DNA of 64,000 nt from Pyxidicoccus caerfyrddinensis (GCF_010894405.1 NZ_JAAIYA010000004.1:1-64000); one strand, 5' to 3'. Shown: positions 7,305 to 16,161, counted from the first letter of the stretch. Made by a program: numbers and translations. Notes: generated by a model from the letters alone, not told the origin.

Positions 7305-8044
7305 CCGGAGCCCCCGTGGACGCCCCTCCCGCCGCGCCCCCCATCCGCGTCTTCGTGGTGGAAGACCAGACGAAGATCCTCAAGAACCAGCTCCGCCTCT
7401 TCGAGGGTCAACAGGACATCGACATCGTCGGCACCGCGCTGTCCGGCGAGGCCGCGCTGGAGGAAGTGCCCAAGCTGATGCCTGACGTGCTCCTGCTGGA
7501 TCTGGGGCTGCCGCGCATGAGCGGCATCGACGTCACGCGCGAGGTGAAGGCGCGCTTCCCGAAGATGGAGATCCTCATCTTCACCATCTTCGACGAGGAG
7601 GACAAAGTGCTGGAGGCGGTGAAGGCCGGCGCGTCCGGCTACCTCCTCAAGGGCGCCCCGGTGGACAAGATCATCGAGGCCATCAAGGAGGTCCGCGCGG
7701 GCGGCACCGTCATCCAGCCCAACCTCGCCCGCCGCCTCTTGCGTCACTTCCGCGTGGACCCGGACTCCGGCCCTGTCCTCACCGAGCCCCCGGCCCCCGC
7801 GCCGGAAGTCCCCCCGGAGGTCGTGTCCGCCCAGGAGCCCCCGCTCAAGCCGCTGTCGGACCGCGAGCGCGAAATCCTCCAGCTCATCGCCAAGGGGGTG
7901 TCGAACAGCGAGGCGGCCCGGCTCCTCAGCCTCAGCAAGGCCACCATCCGCACCCACCTGGAGCACATCTACCGGAAGCTCGAGGTCACCAACCGCGTCG
8001 AGGCCGTCACCGAGGGTATCCGTAAGGGCTTGATTTCCGTGTGA
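7301..8044 (+). CDS. NarL/LuxR-family response regulator
   Basis: This 247-residue protein has a receiver domain with phosphoacceptor Asp67 (VLLLDLGLPRMSG) and a conserved Lys near residue 117. A Pro-rich linker covers about 155-180, and a LuxR-type helix-turn-helix follows (LSDREREILQLIAKGVSNSEAARLL). It is translated from the ATGA overlap with the histidine kinase. The targets are unknown; the pair lies just upstream of the peptidase and secretion locus, but no link can be shown. Confidence 0.92.
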   Translation: MTGAPVDAPPAAPPIRVFVVEDQTKILKNQLRLFEGQQDIDIVGTALSGEAALEEVPKLMPDVLLLDLGLPRMSGIDVTREVKARFPKMEILIFTIFDEEDKVLEAVKAGASGYLLKGAPVDKIIEAIKEVRAGGTVIQPNLARRLLRHFRVDPDSGPVLTEPPAPAPEVPPEVVSAQEPPLKPLSDREREILQLIAKGVSNSEAARLLSLSKATIRTHLEHIYRKLEVTNRVEAVTEGIRKGLISV

Positions 8045-8164
8045 AACGGAAGCTCCATCCCACCTTTAGCGACTTTGCGCACTTCGTAAGCAACTTCCGG
8101 ATGTAGGTCCCGATAACTCTCTTGTACTGAGAATTTCGCCCCCCAAGAGAGAACGAGGCCTCCC

Positions 8165-8728
8165 ATGCTCCAGGTCGGTTCGCGCGGTTCGGATGTGACG
8201 CGGCTCCAGCAGACCCTGTCTCGCGCTGGCTACAACACGGGCGCGGCGGACGGCATCTTCGGGGCGAAGACGAAGGCGGCGGTGGTGGCATACCAGCGCT
8301 CGCACCACCTGGCGGCGGACGGCATCGTGGGCAACAACACGGGCCGCTCCATCTTCAACTCGCGCAACCAGGACATGTGGGACGGCAAGCCGGACGGCGG
8401 CCGCCCCGGCAGCACCCAGGGCACCCCGGGCAACTTCCCGGTGAATGGCAGCAACCGGCAGAAGCTGGACTTCGCGTCGAACCTGGCCCGGCAGATGGGG
8501 CTGACGATTACGTCCACCACGGGCGGCACGCACACGCCGGGCTCGTACCACTACAAGGGCCGCGCCATCGACGTGGCGGGCAGCCCGTCGCAGATGGCCG
8601 CGTACTACCGCCGCCTCGCCGGCTCGCGCCCCACCGAGCTGTTCTATGACCCGGTGGGTGGCATCAAGAACGGCACCAACATCGGCGCCATCGGCGGCCA
8701 CGGCGACCACGTGCACGTGGCGTACTGA
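8165..8728 (+). CDS. Peptidoglycan-binding protein with M15-like (D-Ala-D-Ala type) peptidase domain
   Basis: The product has 187 residues. Residues 3-62 form a PG_binding_1 domain (GSRGSDVTRLQQTLSRAGY and DGIFGAKTKAAVVAYQ). The C-terminal domain keeps a zinc-peptidase arrangement: SYHYKGRAIDVAG (His and Asp) and GDHVHVAY (HxH), like M15-type L,D- or D,D-peptidases. There is no signal peptide, so the protein reaches the cell wall by another route or acts after lysis. The T6SS locus begins 318 bases downstream, raising the possibility of an exported wall hydrolase. That link is only inference. Confidence 0.75.
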   Translation: MLQVGSRGSDVTRLQQTLSRAGYNTGAADGIFGAKTKAAVVAYQRSHHLAADGIVGNNTGRSIFNSRNQDMWDGKPDGGRPGSTQGTPGNFPVNGSNRQKLDFASNLARQMGLTITSTTGGTHTPGSYHYKGRAIDVAGSPSQMAAYYRRLAGSRPTELFYDPVGGIKNGTNIGAIGGHGDHVHVAY

Positions 8729-8790
8729 GACACGCTGAAGCGTCCGGGCCCGGCGCATGGGCCGTCAGACACCAGTCATGACATGACATG

Positions 8791-8830
8791 AGGGCCCGGG
8801 CGCCAGTGCGTGCTCGGGCCCTTCTGCTTT
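8791..8830 (+). terminator. Intrinsic terminator after the peptidase gene
   Basis: An 11-bp stem (AGGGCCCGGGC at 8791-8801 and GCTCGGGCCCT at 8812-8822, one G-T pair) is followed by TTCTGCTTT. It isolates the peptidase from the genes downstream. Confidence 0.7.
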
Positions 8831-9046
8831 GGGTCCGCGCTCCGCCTCGAGTCCCCGTCCTCCGGCTGCGTTCCCCCGGGACGCGGCATCGTCCCGGCGG
8901 GACGGCGCGCCCTGTGGGTTCTCCGTCGCGCTCACGGCGCAACAGGCTGGCGCCCCGCCCTCGCGGCGTCACGGCACGTGGGTTGCTGTTGGTGGCGGGA
9001 CGAGACCGCATCACCCCATGCGGCCGCCCCACCAGGAGAGGGCACG
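8831..9046 (+). other. Leader region of the T6SS-associated genes, no gene seen
   Basis: Between the terminator and the gene at 9047 no convincing coding sequence or clear sigma70 box was found. Open frames here have no codon bias or start signals. A promoter for 9047 is expected in this stretch. The only clear signal is AGGAGAGG just before ATG 9047. Confidence 0.4.
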
Positions 9047-11020
9047 ATGAGCGTCTACCTGCTCGACAAGGACCACCTCTGGCAGTTGATGCCGAACGGA
9101 GTGCCGAAGGGAGACTTCGTCCGGTGGCAGGACCCGGTGGGCAACGAGTACGTCGTGCCGAGCACCAAGAAGGTCTACCAGCTGGCGTTCGTCGGGTACG
9201 GCAGCAGCATCGCCTACTACATCAATGCCCTCCGTCAGCGCAGCGCGGAGATACCCGGCTTCAAGTGGTCCCGCACCGTCATCATCGGCAACAAGGACGC
9301 GTGGGAGGCCACCATCCGCGGCGAGGGGTTCATCAACCACGAGGTCCACAACATCGCCCAGTGGAGCGACCAGGTCCCCAGGTACACCACGAAGTACCTC
9401 CCCCGTCAGGACTGGGTCGCGCAGAACAGTGACGTCCTCGCCTGGGCGGTGAAGCAGGGAGCCCACCGCACTGGCGGCAACCTCCTCAGGTCCGTCAGCC
9501 GGAAAGGGGACCTCTTCGCGCTGGACGTGGGCGGAGACGCCCCCGTCCTGGCCGCCAAGGTCATCCTCGGGATGGGCGCCGGGCCGCACTTCACCTTCCC
9601 GTATGAGCGGTACGTGCCCCAGCCGGCGCCGAACGTGAGGCAGGACTCCGAAGCAATGGAGTTCCTGCGCAGCCGAATCATCAACCTGGACCGCTTCATG
9701 CTGATGCACCCGGAGAACGCCGAGAGCGACAAGGAGGACCTGACGGTCATCATCCATGGCGCCAACGCGGGCATCGACGCCGTTCAGCGAGCCCGTGAGC
9801 ACGGGTACACCGTCTACCTGTTCCGCAGCGAGGAGCCCGCATGGCTCAGCGGCAACCGCCTGAGCGTCAGCCCCACCAAGAGCCGCCTCCAGCTCGACCT
9901 CCCCGAGGACGATGACGAGGAGAACGGCGTCACCGAGGTGAAGGTCTCCGCCCGGAACGACAAGGTGACCGTCAGCCTCGGGGAGACCAAGGGCAAGGTC
10001 CAGGTCGACATCGAGTTCAAGGAAGAGAGCGACCAGGAGTCCTCCTACGAGGTGGACTTCTACGTGCCGGCGCTCGGTCAGAACCCGATGGACACGGGCG
10101 CCGTCGGGGATGTGTTGAGTCGGGGCGGACTGTGCTGGGACGACCTGGAACCCATCTATGACAAGGACCAGATCTTCGGCCTTCCGTACCAGACGGTGCT
10201 CGGCATCCAGGTGAAGGAGACGACCTACGGCCGCGGCCTGCAGATCATCGGCGCCGCCGCCGAGTCCCTCGCGGCAGTCCGGCCCGACGAGGCCCGGCTC
10301 CTCAAGGGCTTGGGTGAGGCGACGAGCGTGCAGCACAACTACCGCGAGCAATTCGCCTTCACCCCACCCATCAAGGTCAACGAGACGCTCGAGGAGAGGA
10401 GGGTGCGCGAGAGCACGGTGACGTATGTCGACAAGCACGTCACGGAGGCCGAGGACTACCTCAAGCTGATCAGCGTGGGACTCCTGCTCCAGCATCAGGT
10501 GGACCCGTCGAAGGTGCCGGACCTCAAGAAGGTGTTCCCCAATGCCCAGCCCAGGGGGCTCAGCACGCCGCTCAAGCCGGCGGGCTCGGCGGTTGCCTCC
10601 GTGCTGGCGGCGGCGCAGCTCGGCGCGGTGCGGGCCGCCGCGGCGGCGCTCAACAACATGATTCCCGACCACATCGTCAAAGGGGGCGAATCCAACTTCA
10701 CGACGGATGACCGCACCATGCTCGCCGTCTACATCGCGTCCGAGTTCCCCCACATCCCTCCGAAGGTCGCCGAGGCCATCGTCGAGCAGATCGTCCAGGG
10801 CCGCCGCCTGCCCTGGAAGGTGAAGCCGGAGAAGGGGCAGCTCGAAAGCACCCGCATCGGGTACAACGAGTCGCAGAGCGAGCAGATCAAGCAGTGGCTC
10901 CGCGACGAGAACGAGGCGTGGTGGGGCCCGCTGTCCCAGGCTCGGAGGACATCGGAGCAGGCCTGGCAGAAACTCTGGGACACGGCGAGCGAGATCAAGG
11001 TCTTCAACGTGGAGCAGTAA
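9047..11020 (+). CDS. Rossmann-fold oxidoreductase-like protein, T6SS-associated
   Basis: The product has 657 residues; ATG 9047 follows AGGAGAGG at good spacing. Residues about 45-60 (YQLAFVGYGSSIAYYINAL) resemble an FAD-binding Rossmann loop. A second loop near residue 240 (LTVIIHGANAGIDAVQRARE) resembles the NAD(P)-binding motif of flavin monooxygenases and disulfide oxidoreductases. An acidic insert (DLPEDDDEENG) lies near residue 290. It has no signal peptide or membrane segment. It is followed by the AMP-binding-like gene and the PAAR-like gene on the same strand, so it may belong to a T6SS cargo module. The family is not certain and the substrate is unknown. Confidence 0.6.
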   Translation: MSVYLLDKDHLWQLMPNGVPKGDFVRWQDPVGNEYVVPSTKKVYQLAFVGYGSSIAYYINALRQRSAEIPGFKWSRTVIIGNKDAWEATIRGEGFINHEVHNIAQWSDQVPRYTTKYLPRQDWVAQNSDVLAWAVKQGAHRTGGNLLRSVSRKGDLFALDVGGDAPVLAAKVILGMGAGPHFTFPYERYVPQPAPNVRQDSEAMEFLRSRIINLDRFMLMHPENAESDKEDLTVIIHGANAGIDAVQRAREHGYTVYLFRSEEPAWLSGNRLSVSPTKSRLQLDLPEDDDEENGVTEVKVSARNDKVTVSLGETKGKVQVDIEFKEESDQESSYEVDFYVPALGQNPMDTGAVGDVLSRGGLCWDDLEPIYDKDQIFGLPYQTVLGIQVKETTYGRGLQIIGAAAESLAAVRPDEARLLKGLGEATSVQHNYREQFAFTPPIKVNETLEERRVRESTVTYVDKHVTEAEDYLKLISVGLLLQHQVDPSKVPDLKKVFPNAQPRGLSTPLKPAGSAVASVLAAAQLGAVRAAAAALNNMIPDHIVKGGESNFTTDDRTMLAVYIASEFPHIPPKVAEAIVEQIVQGRRLPWKVKPEKGQLESTRIGYNESQSEQIKQWLRDENEAWWGPLSQARRTSEQAWQKLWDTASEIKVFNVEQ

Positions 11021-11042
11021 CAGGCTCGAGGAAGCGCGCGCG

Positions 11043-12755
11043 ATGCCCTTCGACCTTCGCGACATCCTCCGCCAGCTCGACGCGGACCTGCCGGACTGGC
11101 GCCAGCAGAGCTGGACCGATCCGGACGGCTTCGCCATGGCGCTCGCCGCCCACCACGCGAGCCGGGGCACGCCCGCGCCCAAGAGCCGGCCCGGGCAGCA
11201 CCACGACTTCTTCCATGACCTCGTCACCCGGCACGCCGACCCGGGCGGGGTGGCGCTGCGCGCGTGGGACCCGCTGCGCGGCTGGCAGACGCTGGGCTAC
11301 CGCGAGCTCCAGGACCGCGCCTCGCGCCGCGCCGCCGAGTGGGCCTCGCAGGGCGTGAAGCCCGGCGCGAAGCTGTGCCTCCTGTATGGCGTTGGACCGG
11401 AGCTGCTCGTCTCCCTCATGGCCGCCCTGAAGCTGGGCACCTGCGTCAGCCTGCTGCCGACCACGGGCACGCACTTCCTCTCGCGCCGGCTCTCGAAGCT
11501 CGCGCCGGACCACGTCGCCGCCGAGCCGCACCAGGCGCCGCTCCTCAAGGGCTTCGAGTCGCGGCTGCTGCGCTCGCGCGGAGACGCCGCGCCCGCCTTC
11601 ACCTCGCACACGTACCGCCCCGACGAGCCGGTGGCGCTCCTGTTCTCTCCCCTCGTGGACCCGACGGACACGCCCGTGCCCCTCACCGCGGAAGCGGCGT
11701 GGCGGGGCGCGCTGTGCGACGGGCTGCTCACCTTCGGCCTCGGTCCCGGGGACCACCTGGCCGCGCCCGGCTTCCACTTCCTCCAGCATCAGCCGGCCCT
11801 GCTGCTGGCCACGCTGCTGCGCGGCGCCACCTTCCTCCACCTGGAGCCCGCGGACGTCGAGCGAGCGCCTGGCCTCCTCACCGAGCACCCGCTGCGCGCG
11901 CTCGGCGTCTCTCCCGCACTGAGGGACGCGCTGCTGCGCGCGCGCTCGGGCCCCCTGCGCAACGTGGCGCACTGGTTCCGCTCCGCCGACGAGCCCCTGG
12001 ACTGGCAGGCCTGGCGGGACTGGGTGCGCCAGTGCGACCTCGCTGGCGTGCCCTTCTCCAACGTCCTCATCGACGCGAGCGCGGGGGGCGCGGTGATCAC
12101 CTCGGGGCGGAGGGTGACGGACGTCCACACGGGCGTCGCTCCCGCTCCGGGACGGGCCTGGGCCCTGCGCGACCTCAACATGAGCGGGCAGGAGGCCGCG
12201 GGCGACGTGGGCGTCTTCACCGTGCTGCCGGACAAGAAGCGACCTCCCGGCTACGTCGTCCTCACGCGCGGGCGCGGCACGTTCCTCTTCGCCGGGACAC
12301 GTGACGCCCGGCGCGAGGGGCGCGTCTACCTCGCCGCGGAGGTTGCAGCGGCGCTCGCGGACCTCCCCTTCTGCGCCGGAGCCTCGGTGTCGATCGTCCC
12401 CACGGGAGGGACTCCGGGTCATCACCGGCACGTGCTCCTCGTCTTCACCGGCGCGGAAGGCGCGGACGTCTTCGAGCGAGAGGCCGGACCGCGCCGCCAG
12501 GAGCTCCGCCGTCGCCTGGAGTTGCGGCTGGGCGCCGAGCACCTGCCGGACCGCACCGAGCTGTTCCCGCTATACCCGCGACGGACGAAGGACGGCCGCG
12601 TCGATGATGCGTGGTGCCGCTCGCAGTACCTCACAGGCGCGCTCCACCGGAAGTCCTCGGACCCGATGTTCCAGGCGCTGACGGCGCTGCGCGGCCGCGC
12701 GCTGGAGATGACGGACGCGTCCGGTGACGGCGTCCCCCCGGGTACGAAGAAGTAA
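11043..12755 (+). CDS. Degenerate AMP-binding (adenylate-forming) enzyme-like protein
   Basis: The 570-residue protein has the opening of ANL-superfamily enzymes (FHDLVTRHADPGGVAL; GYRELQDRASRRAAEWASQG; GPELLVSLMAALKLGTCVSLL), best resembling fatty acyl-AMP ligases. The usual phosphate-binding loop (SGTTGxPKG) is replaced by LLFSPLVDPTDTPVP, and the C-terminal catalytic Lys motif is not evident. A normal ligase activity is therefore doubtful. It lies 22 bases after the oxidoreductase-like gene and upstream of the PAAR-like gene. A structural, adaptor or effector role is possible; none can be assigned. Confidence 0.65.
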   Translation: MPFDLRDILRQLDADLPDWRQQSWTDPDGFAMALAAHHASRGTPAPKSRPGQHHDFFHDLVTRHADPGGVALRAWDPLRGWQTLGYRELQDRASRRAAEWASQGVKPGAKLCLLYGVGPELLVSLMAALKLGTCVSLLPTTGTHFLSRRLSKLAPDHVAAEPHQAPLLKGFESRLLRSRGDAAPAFTSHTYRPDEPVALLFSPLVDPTDTPVPLTAEAAWRGALCDGLLTFGLGPGDHLAAPGFHFLQHQPALLLATLLRGATFLHLEPADVERAPGLLTEHPLRALGVSPALRDALLRARSGPLRNVAHWFRSADEPLDWQAWRDWVRQCDLAGVPFSNVLIDASAGGAVITSGRRVTDVHTGVAPAPGRAWALRDLNMSGQEAAGDVGVFTVLPDKKRPPGYVVLTRGRGTFLFAGTRDARREGRVYLAAEVAAALADLPFCAGASVSIVPTGGTPGHHRHVLLVFTGAEGADVFEREAGPRRQELRRRLELRLGAEHLPDRTELFPLYPRRTKDGRVDDAWCRSQYLTGALHRKSSDPMFQALTALRGRALEMTDASGDGVPPGTKK

Positions 12756-12889
12756 CGAGGCGCTCACGTGCCTTACGCGCGCCGCCGCGCGTCCCGTCGC
12801 CATGCCCCGCGGTACGAGGCGCCCCGGGAAGCAACCGGACGCTCGCGTTCCTCACGGACGCCGCGCTTCCCGGTGCGACGCATGGATGG

Positions 12890-12908
12890 ATGAAACACCG
12901 TGTTTCAT
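12890..12908. promoter_or_regulatory. Perfect palindrome, candidate operator
   Basis: ATGAAACA (12890-12897) and TGTTTCAT (12901-12908) form a perfect inverted repeat around CCG. The A+T content is high for this region and there is no T-run, which favours a protein-binding site over a terminator. The binding protein is unknown. Confidence 0.4.
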
Positions 12909-13124
12909 GCGTCTCGCGGCGCTCGCGTGTCCACCGGACGCCACTGCGTTCACCCGCAACGCGTGTGTATCAACCGGCTCACGGAGCGCGCGTTCACACC
13001 GGACGCCCGTGCTTCCCCCGGCAACGCGCTTTCACGCGAGAGCCCGCCGCTTCCCGTGATGCCGAGCCCGCTGGAGCGCACCGGGAGCGCGTACGCACGT
13101 ACGGCGATGCGGTGTCCGCGACGC

Positions 13125-13140
13125 TGGCACGCTCCGCGCA
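13125..13140 (+). promoter_or_regulatory. Sigma54-type promoter candidate for the T6SS operon
   Basis: TGGCACG-CTCC-GCGCA matches the -24/-12 consensus TGGCACG-N4-TTGCA except for the two T residues of the -12 element; the invariant GG and GC have correct spacing. It ends 49 bases before ATG 13190. Many T6SS operons use sigma54, which supports but does not prove it. Confidence 0.35.
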
Positions 13141-13189
13141 AGGTCGTGCTTCGCGCCCACGAAGCACACCGGGCGCGAGGAGCGCGGAC

Positions 13190-13576
13190 ATGGGCGTCCA
13201 GGTGGTGATGGGAGCAATGCTGCAATGCAGCTTCGGCGTCGCGCCCTCGTCGCTCGTCGTCCTGCCCACCAACAAGGTGATGGGCACGACGCCCGCGGCC
13301 AACATCATGGACAACGTGCCCCTGCTCAACATCCCGCCCTTCGGGATGTGCCAGTCGCTCGCCAACCCCATGGTGGCGGCTGCGACAGCGGCGGCCCTGG
13401 GCGTGCTCACGCCCATGCCCTGCATCCCCGCCACTGCCGCACCGTGGGTGCCGGGCTGCCCCAAGGTGCTCGTGGGGAACATGCCCGCGCTGGAGAGCAA
13501 CTCGAAGCTGATGTGCTCGTACGGCGGCGTCATCCAGGTCGTCACCCCCGGCCAGTTCAAGGTCATCGATGGCTGA
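13190..13576 (+). CDS. PAAR-like (DUF4280) T6SS spike-tip protein
   Basis: The 128-residue product is dominated by small hydrophobic repeats typical of PAAR-like/DUF4280 proteins: GAMLQCSFGVAPSSLVVLP, PPFGMCQSLANPMVAAATAA, PMPCIPATAAPWVPG and ALESNSKLMCSYGG. The regularly placed Cys residues (five or more) may bind metal or form the cone tip. ATG 13190 follows GAGGAG. PAAR-like proteins sharpen the VgrG spike and carry effectors. It heads the T6SS operon and overlaps the next start by eight bases. Confidence 0.82.
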   Translation: MGVQVVMGAMLQCSFGVAPSSLVVLPTNKVMGTTPAANIMDNVPLLNIPPFGMCQSLANPMVAAATAAALGVLTPMPCIPATAAPWVPGCPKVLVGNMPALESNSKLMCSYGGVIQVVTPGQFKVIDG

Positions 13577-14588
13577 CGCGGCCCTCATCTCCGTCCCCTT
13601 CGACGGCACGCTGATGGAGCAGCCGCTGCAGGGCCCGCCTCCCCCGGCCTCCGAGGGCGACGCGCCCGACGCGAGAATCGAAGCCTTCACCGAGGCCGTC
13701 GCCCGGGGTGACTACGCCGGCGCCGCCCGGGGCGCGGAGGCGCTGCTGCGCGAGGGAGTCCACGACGCGCGGCTCGTAGGCCCGTACCTCTTCGGCGCCT
13801 TCCACGAGCAGGGGCTCCTCGCCATGGCGGGCATCTTCCGCTCCGTGCACCAGGTGCTCACCACGAGCCACGCGGCGCTCGGCCCCGAGGACAAGCGCGA
13901 CGTCTTCACCGACACCGGCCTGCGCTGGTTGCTGCGCACGCTGAACAAGCACCTCGCGCACCAGGAGAAGAAACGGGACGCGACCTGGCAGCGCTGGTGC
14001 GAGCCCGACAACCGCGCCCCGCTGGAGGAGGCGCTCTCCCTCACCGAGCCCATCCTCACCGCGCTCGCCACCACCCTGCCGAAGAACGGGTGCGAGGAGC
14101 CCTTCCGCAACCTCACCCTCTGGCTGACCCGCCACGTCCAGGCACTGCCCCGGCCCGCACCTCCCACGCCTCCCGAGCCTGAGCCCACCTCCGCGCCCAC
14201 TGCCGCCACGAGTGCGCCAACTCCGGCCGCGCCCGCCCAGGCTCCCGTGGCGCCGCCCCCCGCCCCGGGCCTGCCCATCTCCCCGGCCATGGCGCTGCTG
14301 CTGCGCAAGCTGGAGGCGTTCGACACGCTGCTGGCGAAGGGCGAAATCACCAAGGCAGGCGTGGTGGCCGCGGACGTGGTGGGCACGGTGGAGCGCTTCG
14401 ACCCGCGCGTCTACCTGCCGTCGCTCTTCTCACGCTTCTACAGCGGACTGAGCACGCACGCGCGCGAGCTGGAACCCTTCCTGCATGAAGCCGACTCACT
14501 GCCCCAGCGCGCCCTGGAGCAGCTCTATCGCGTGGACCTGGACGCCTTCCTGGCCCAGCCCGTGAGCCGGCGCGGAGAGGAGGACTGA
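13569..14588 (+). CDS. T6SS IglI/TssA-like protein
   Basis: The product has 339 residues. An N-terminal helical domain (about 35-195, with AFTEAVARGDYAGAARGAEALLREG) is joined by an Ala/Pro linker (about 195-235) to a C-terminal helical domain (LLRKLEAFDTLLAKGEITKA). This layout recalls the IglI-family proteins of Francisella-type T6SS, and in a general way TssA. It overlaps the PAAR-like stop and lies five bases before the TssG-like gene. TssA caps tail sheath growth; the same role here is inferred from position. Confidence 0.5.
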   Translation: MADAALISVPFDGTLMEQPLQGPPPPASEGDAPDARIEAFTEAVARGDYAGAARGAEALLREGVHDARLVGPYLFGAFHEQGLLAMAGIFRSVHQVLTTSHAALGPEDKRDVFTDTGLRWLLRTLNKHLAHQEKKRDATWQRWCEPDNRAPLEEALSLTEPILTALATTLPKNGCEEPFRNLTLWLTRHVQALPRPAPPTPPEPEPTSAPTAATSAPTPAAPAQAPVAPPPAPGLPISPAMALLLRKLEAFDTLLAKGEITKAGVVAADVVGTVERFDPRVYLPSLFSRFYSGLSTHARELEPFLHEADSLPQRALEQLYRVDLDAFLAQPVSRRGEED

Positions 14589-14592
14589 CGCC

Positions 14593-15459
14593 ATGGACAA
14601 CCCATCCATCGAGCAGCGCATCACCGAGCGCATCCAGTCCTTCGACCTGCCCGCGCTGATGGACCTGCTCGCCAAGGAGGGCTACGGCGAGAGCGACATC
14701 GAGCTGCGCAGCCACCGCGGCACCGTGCACGCGCCCCACCTGGTGCAATCCATCACCTTCGTGCGCCAGCCCCGCCGCGCCATCGTCACCCTCAACCTGG
14801 GCCTGCTCAGCGTGCAGACGCCGCTGCCCTCCTTCTTCCTCAAGGCCATGGAGCGGCTGGAGCACGATGCGCTGGAGAGCTTTCTCGGGTACTTCGACCA
14901 CGTCCTCTTGCGCGCGCGCGTCGCCGGCCTCTTCCCGGAGCGGGACGCGTCGCTGCTCCCCGGCTGGGAGGGCAACGCCCGACACCGCCTGGGCCTGCTG
15001 CGCCCCGCGTGCCCCAGCACCCTGCACTGGCTCTTCGCCCACGCCTTCCCGGAGGCCGAGGTCCGCGTGCAGCGCGCCACCCGGCGCCAGCGCATCGACA
15101 CGCACGGCGTGCGGCTGGGTGGCACGGTGCTCGGAGATGGCAACGCCATGGGCGGCTTCGCCACCATCCCCACCGGCGGCATGGAGGCGTGGCTGTACAC
15201 CCATGAGGCAACCTCCGGCACCGGCACGCCGTGGGCCGTGGAGGCACGCCGCCGCCTGCGCTCGCGCGTGCTGCCGCACCTGGCGGACACGCCGCTCTTG
15301 CTCACCGTGCTGCTGGTGCTCAGGGACCAGCACGGCCACGCCCGAATCGAAGACACCCACCACCTGGGCTACGAGCCCATCATCGGCGGTCCCGCCGAAC
15401 AGCCGCGACAGGCCGTCCTCTTCTCCGGGGACACGTCGCGCCACCACCTGACGCAGTGA
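14593..15459 (+). CDS. tssG: T6SS baseplate protein, TssG-like
   Basis: The 288-residue protein keeps the TssG order: an N-terminal helix, then RAIVTLNLGLLSVQTPLPSFFLK (family core of the form V-x-FLGL-x-G-x-LP-x-HYT), then ALESFLGYFDHVLLRARVAGLF, equivalent to the F-x-DLFHHRLL helix. It is shorter than usual TssG (about 330-350) and lacks the PWRF motif. TssG forms the TssF2-TssG baseplate wedge with TssF, which is encoded at 22223. The identification is by pattern and context. Confidence 0.65.
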   Translation: MDNPSIEQRITERIQSFDLPALMDLLAKEGYGESDIELRSHRGTVHAPHLVQSITFVRQPRRAIVTLNLGLLSVQTPLPSFFLKAMERLEHDALESFLGYFDHVLLRARVAGLFPERDASLLPGWEGNARHRLGLLRPACPSTLHWLFAHAFPEAEVRVQRATRRQRIDTHGVRLGGTVLGDGNAMGGFATIPTGGMEAWLYTHEATSGTGTPWAVEARRRLRSRVLPHLADTPLLLTVLLVLRDQHGHARIEDTHHLGYEPIIGGPAEQPRQAVLFSGDTSRHHLTQ

Positions 15460-15501
15460 CGTCGCAACGCAGTGCAGTCCTCACGAGGGGAGAGCCGAAC
15501 C

Positions 15502-16122
15502 ATGTCGATTCAGGACCAATTGCCCCGGTCGCGCATCACGCTGACGTACCGGACCACCATCAACGGCGAGGCGGAGACGGTCAGCCTCCCACTGCGGATG
15601 CTGATGCTGGGCGACTTCTCGCTGGGCTCCTCGGAGGACCGCAAGGTCGACCTCGAGGCCCGCAAGCTGCGCTCCGTCAACGGGCGCAACCTGGATGAGC
15701 TGATGAAGGACATGAAGATGTCCTTGCGCTTCCAGGTGCCCAACCGCATCAACCCGGACGTGGAGGCGGACCTCGACGTCGAGCTGCCCATCGACCGGAT
15801 GAAGTCCTTCCATCCGGACGAGGTCGTCCACCACGTCCCCAAGCTCAAGGCGCTGCGGCTGCTCAAGAAGCTGCTCCTGGAGATGCAGTCCAGCATCGAC
15901 AACCAGAAGGCGCTGCGCGGGCTCGTCTACGAGCTGTTCTCCAACAAGGAGGCCCTCAAGCAGGTGCTCGCCGAGCTCAAGGACTACGAGTCGCTGCGCC
16001 TGCCCTCCAAGGCCACCCCCGCCACCGCCGCCGCTGGCACGTCCGCTGCTACCGCTGCCGCCGTGCCCGCCACCACCACCGCCGAAGCCAAGGAGACGGT
16101 CGCCGCGACGGTGAAGTCGTGA
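15502..16122 (+). CDS. tssB: T6SS contractile sheath small subunit TssB
   Basis: The 206-residue product matches TssB/VipA/IglA: RITLTYRTTINGEAETVSLPLRML as the first strands, GDFSLG, LRFQVPNRINP, and the helix PKLKALRLLKKLLLEMQSSIDN followed by LRGLVYELFSN. The last 40 residues are an Ala/Thr-rich tail unique to this protein. ATG 15502 follows GAGGGGAGAG. It forms the sheath with TssC, encoded 39 bases downstream. Confidence 0.93.
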   Translation: MSIQDQLPRSRITLTYRTTINGEAETVSLPLRMLMLGDFSLGSSEDRKVDLEARKLRSVNGRNLDELMKDMKMSLRFQVPNRINPDVEADLDVELPIDRMKSFHPDEVVHHVPKLKALRLLKKLLLEMQSSIDNQKALRGLVYELFSNKEALKQVLAELKDYESLRLPSKATPATAAAGTSAATAAAVPATTTAEAKETVAATVKS

Positions 16123-16161
16123 GCCCCGCCCTTCCCCACCCTTTCACTCCGAGGTCCCACC

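Larger units (their letters stand above)
12756..13189. other. 434-base non-coding region before the T6SS structural genes
   Basis: No convincing gene was found. The frame open into the PAAR-like gene is Arg-rich and lacks coding character. The segment contains degenerate direct repeats: the core ACCGGACGCC recurs at 12933 and 12998 with about 40 bases of similar flank (65-base spacing), and a looser copy lies near 12834. It also holds a palindrome at 12890-12908 and a sigma54-like site at 13125-13140. It is the likely control region of the T6SS operon. Confidence 0.5.

Noticed and set aside
12890-13189. In-frame N-terminal extension of the PAAR-like protein
   Set aside because: The extension is Arg/Pro-rich with no family match; the internal ATG 13190 has GAGGAG and gives the normal length.
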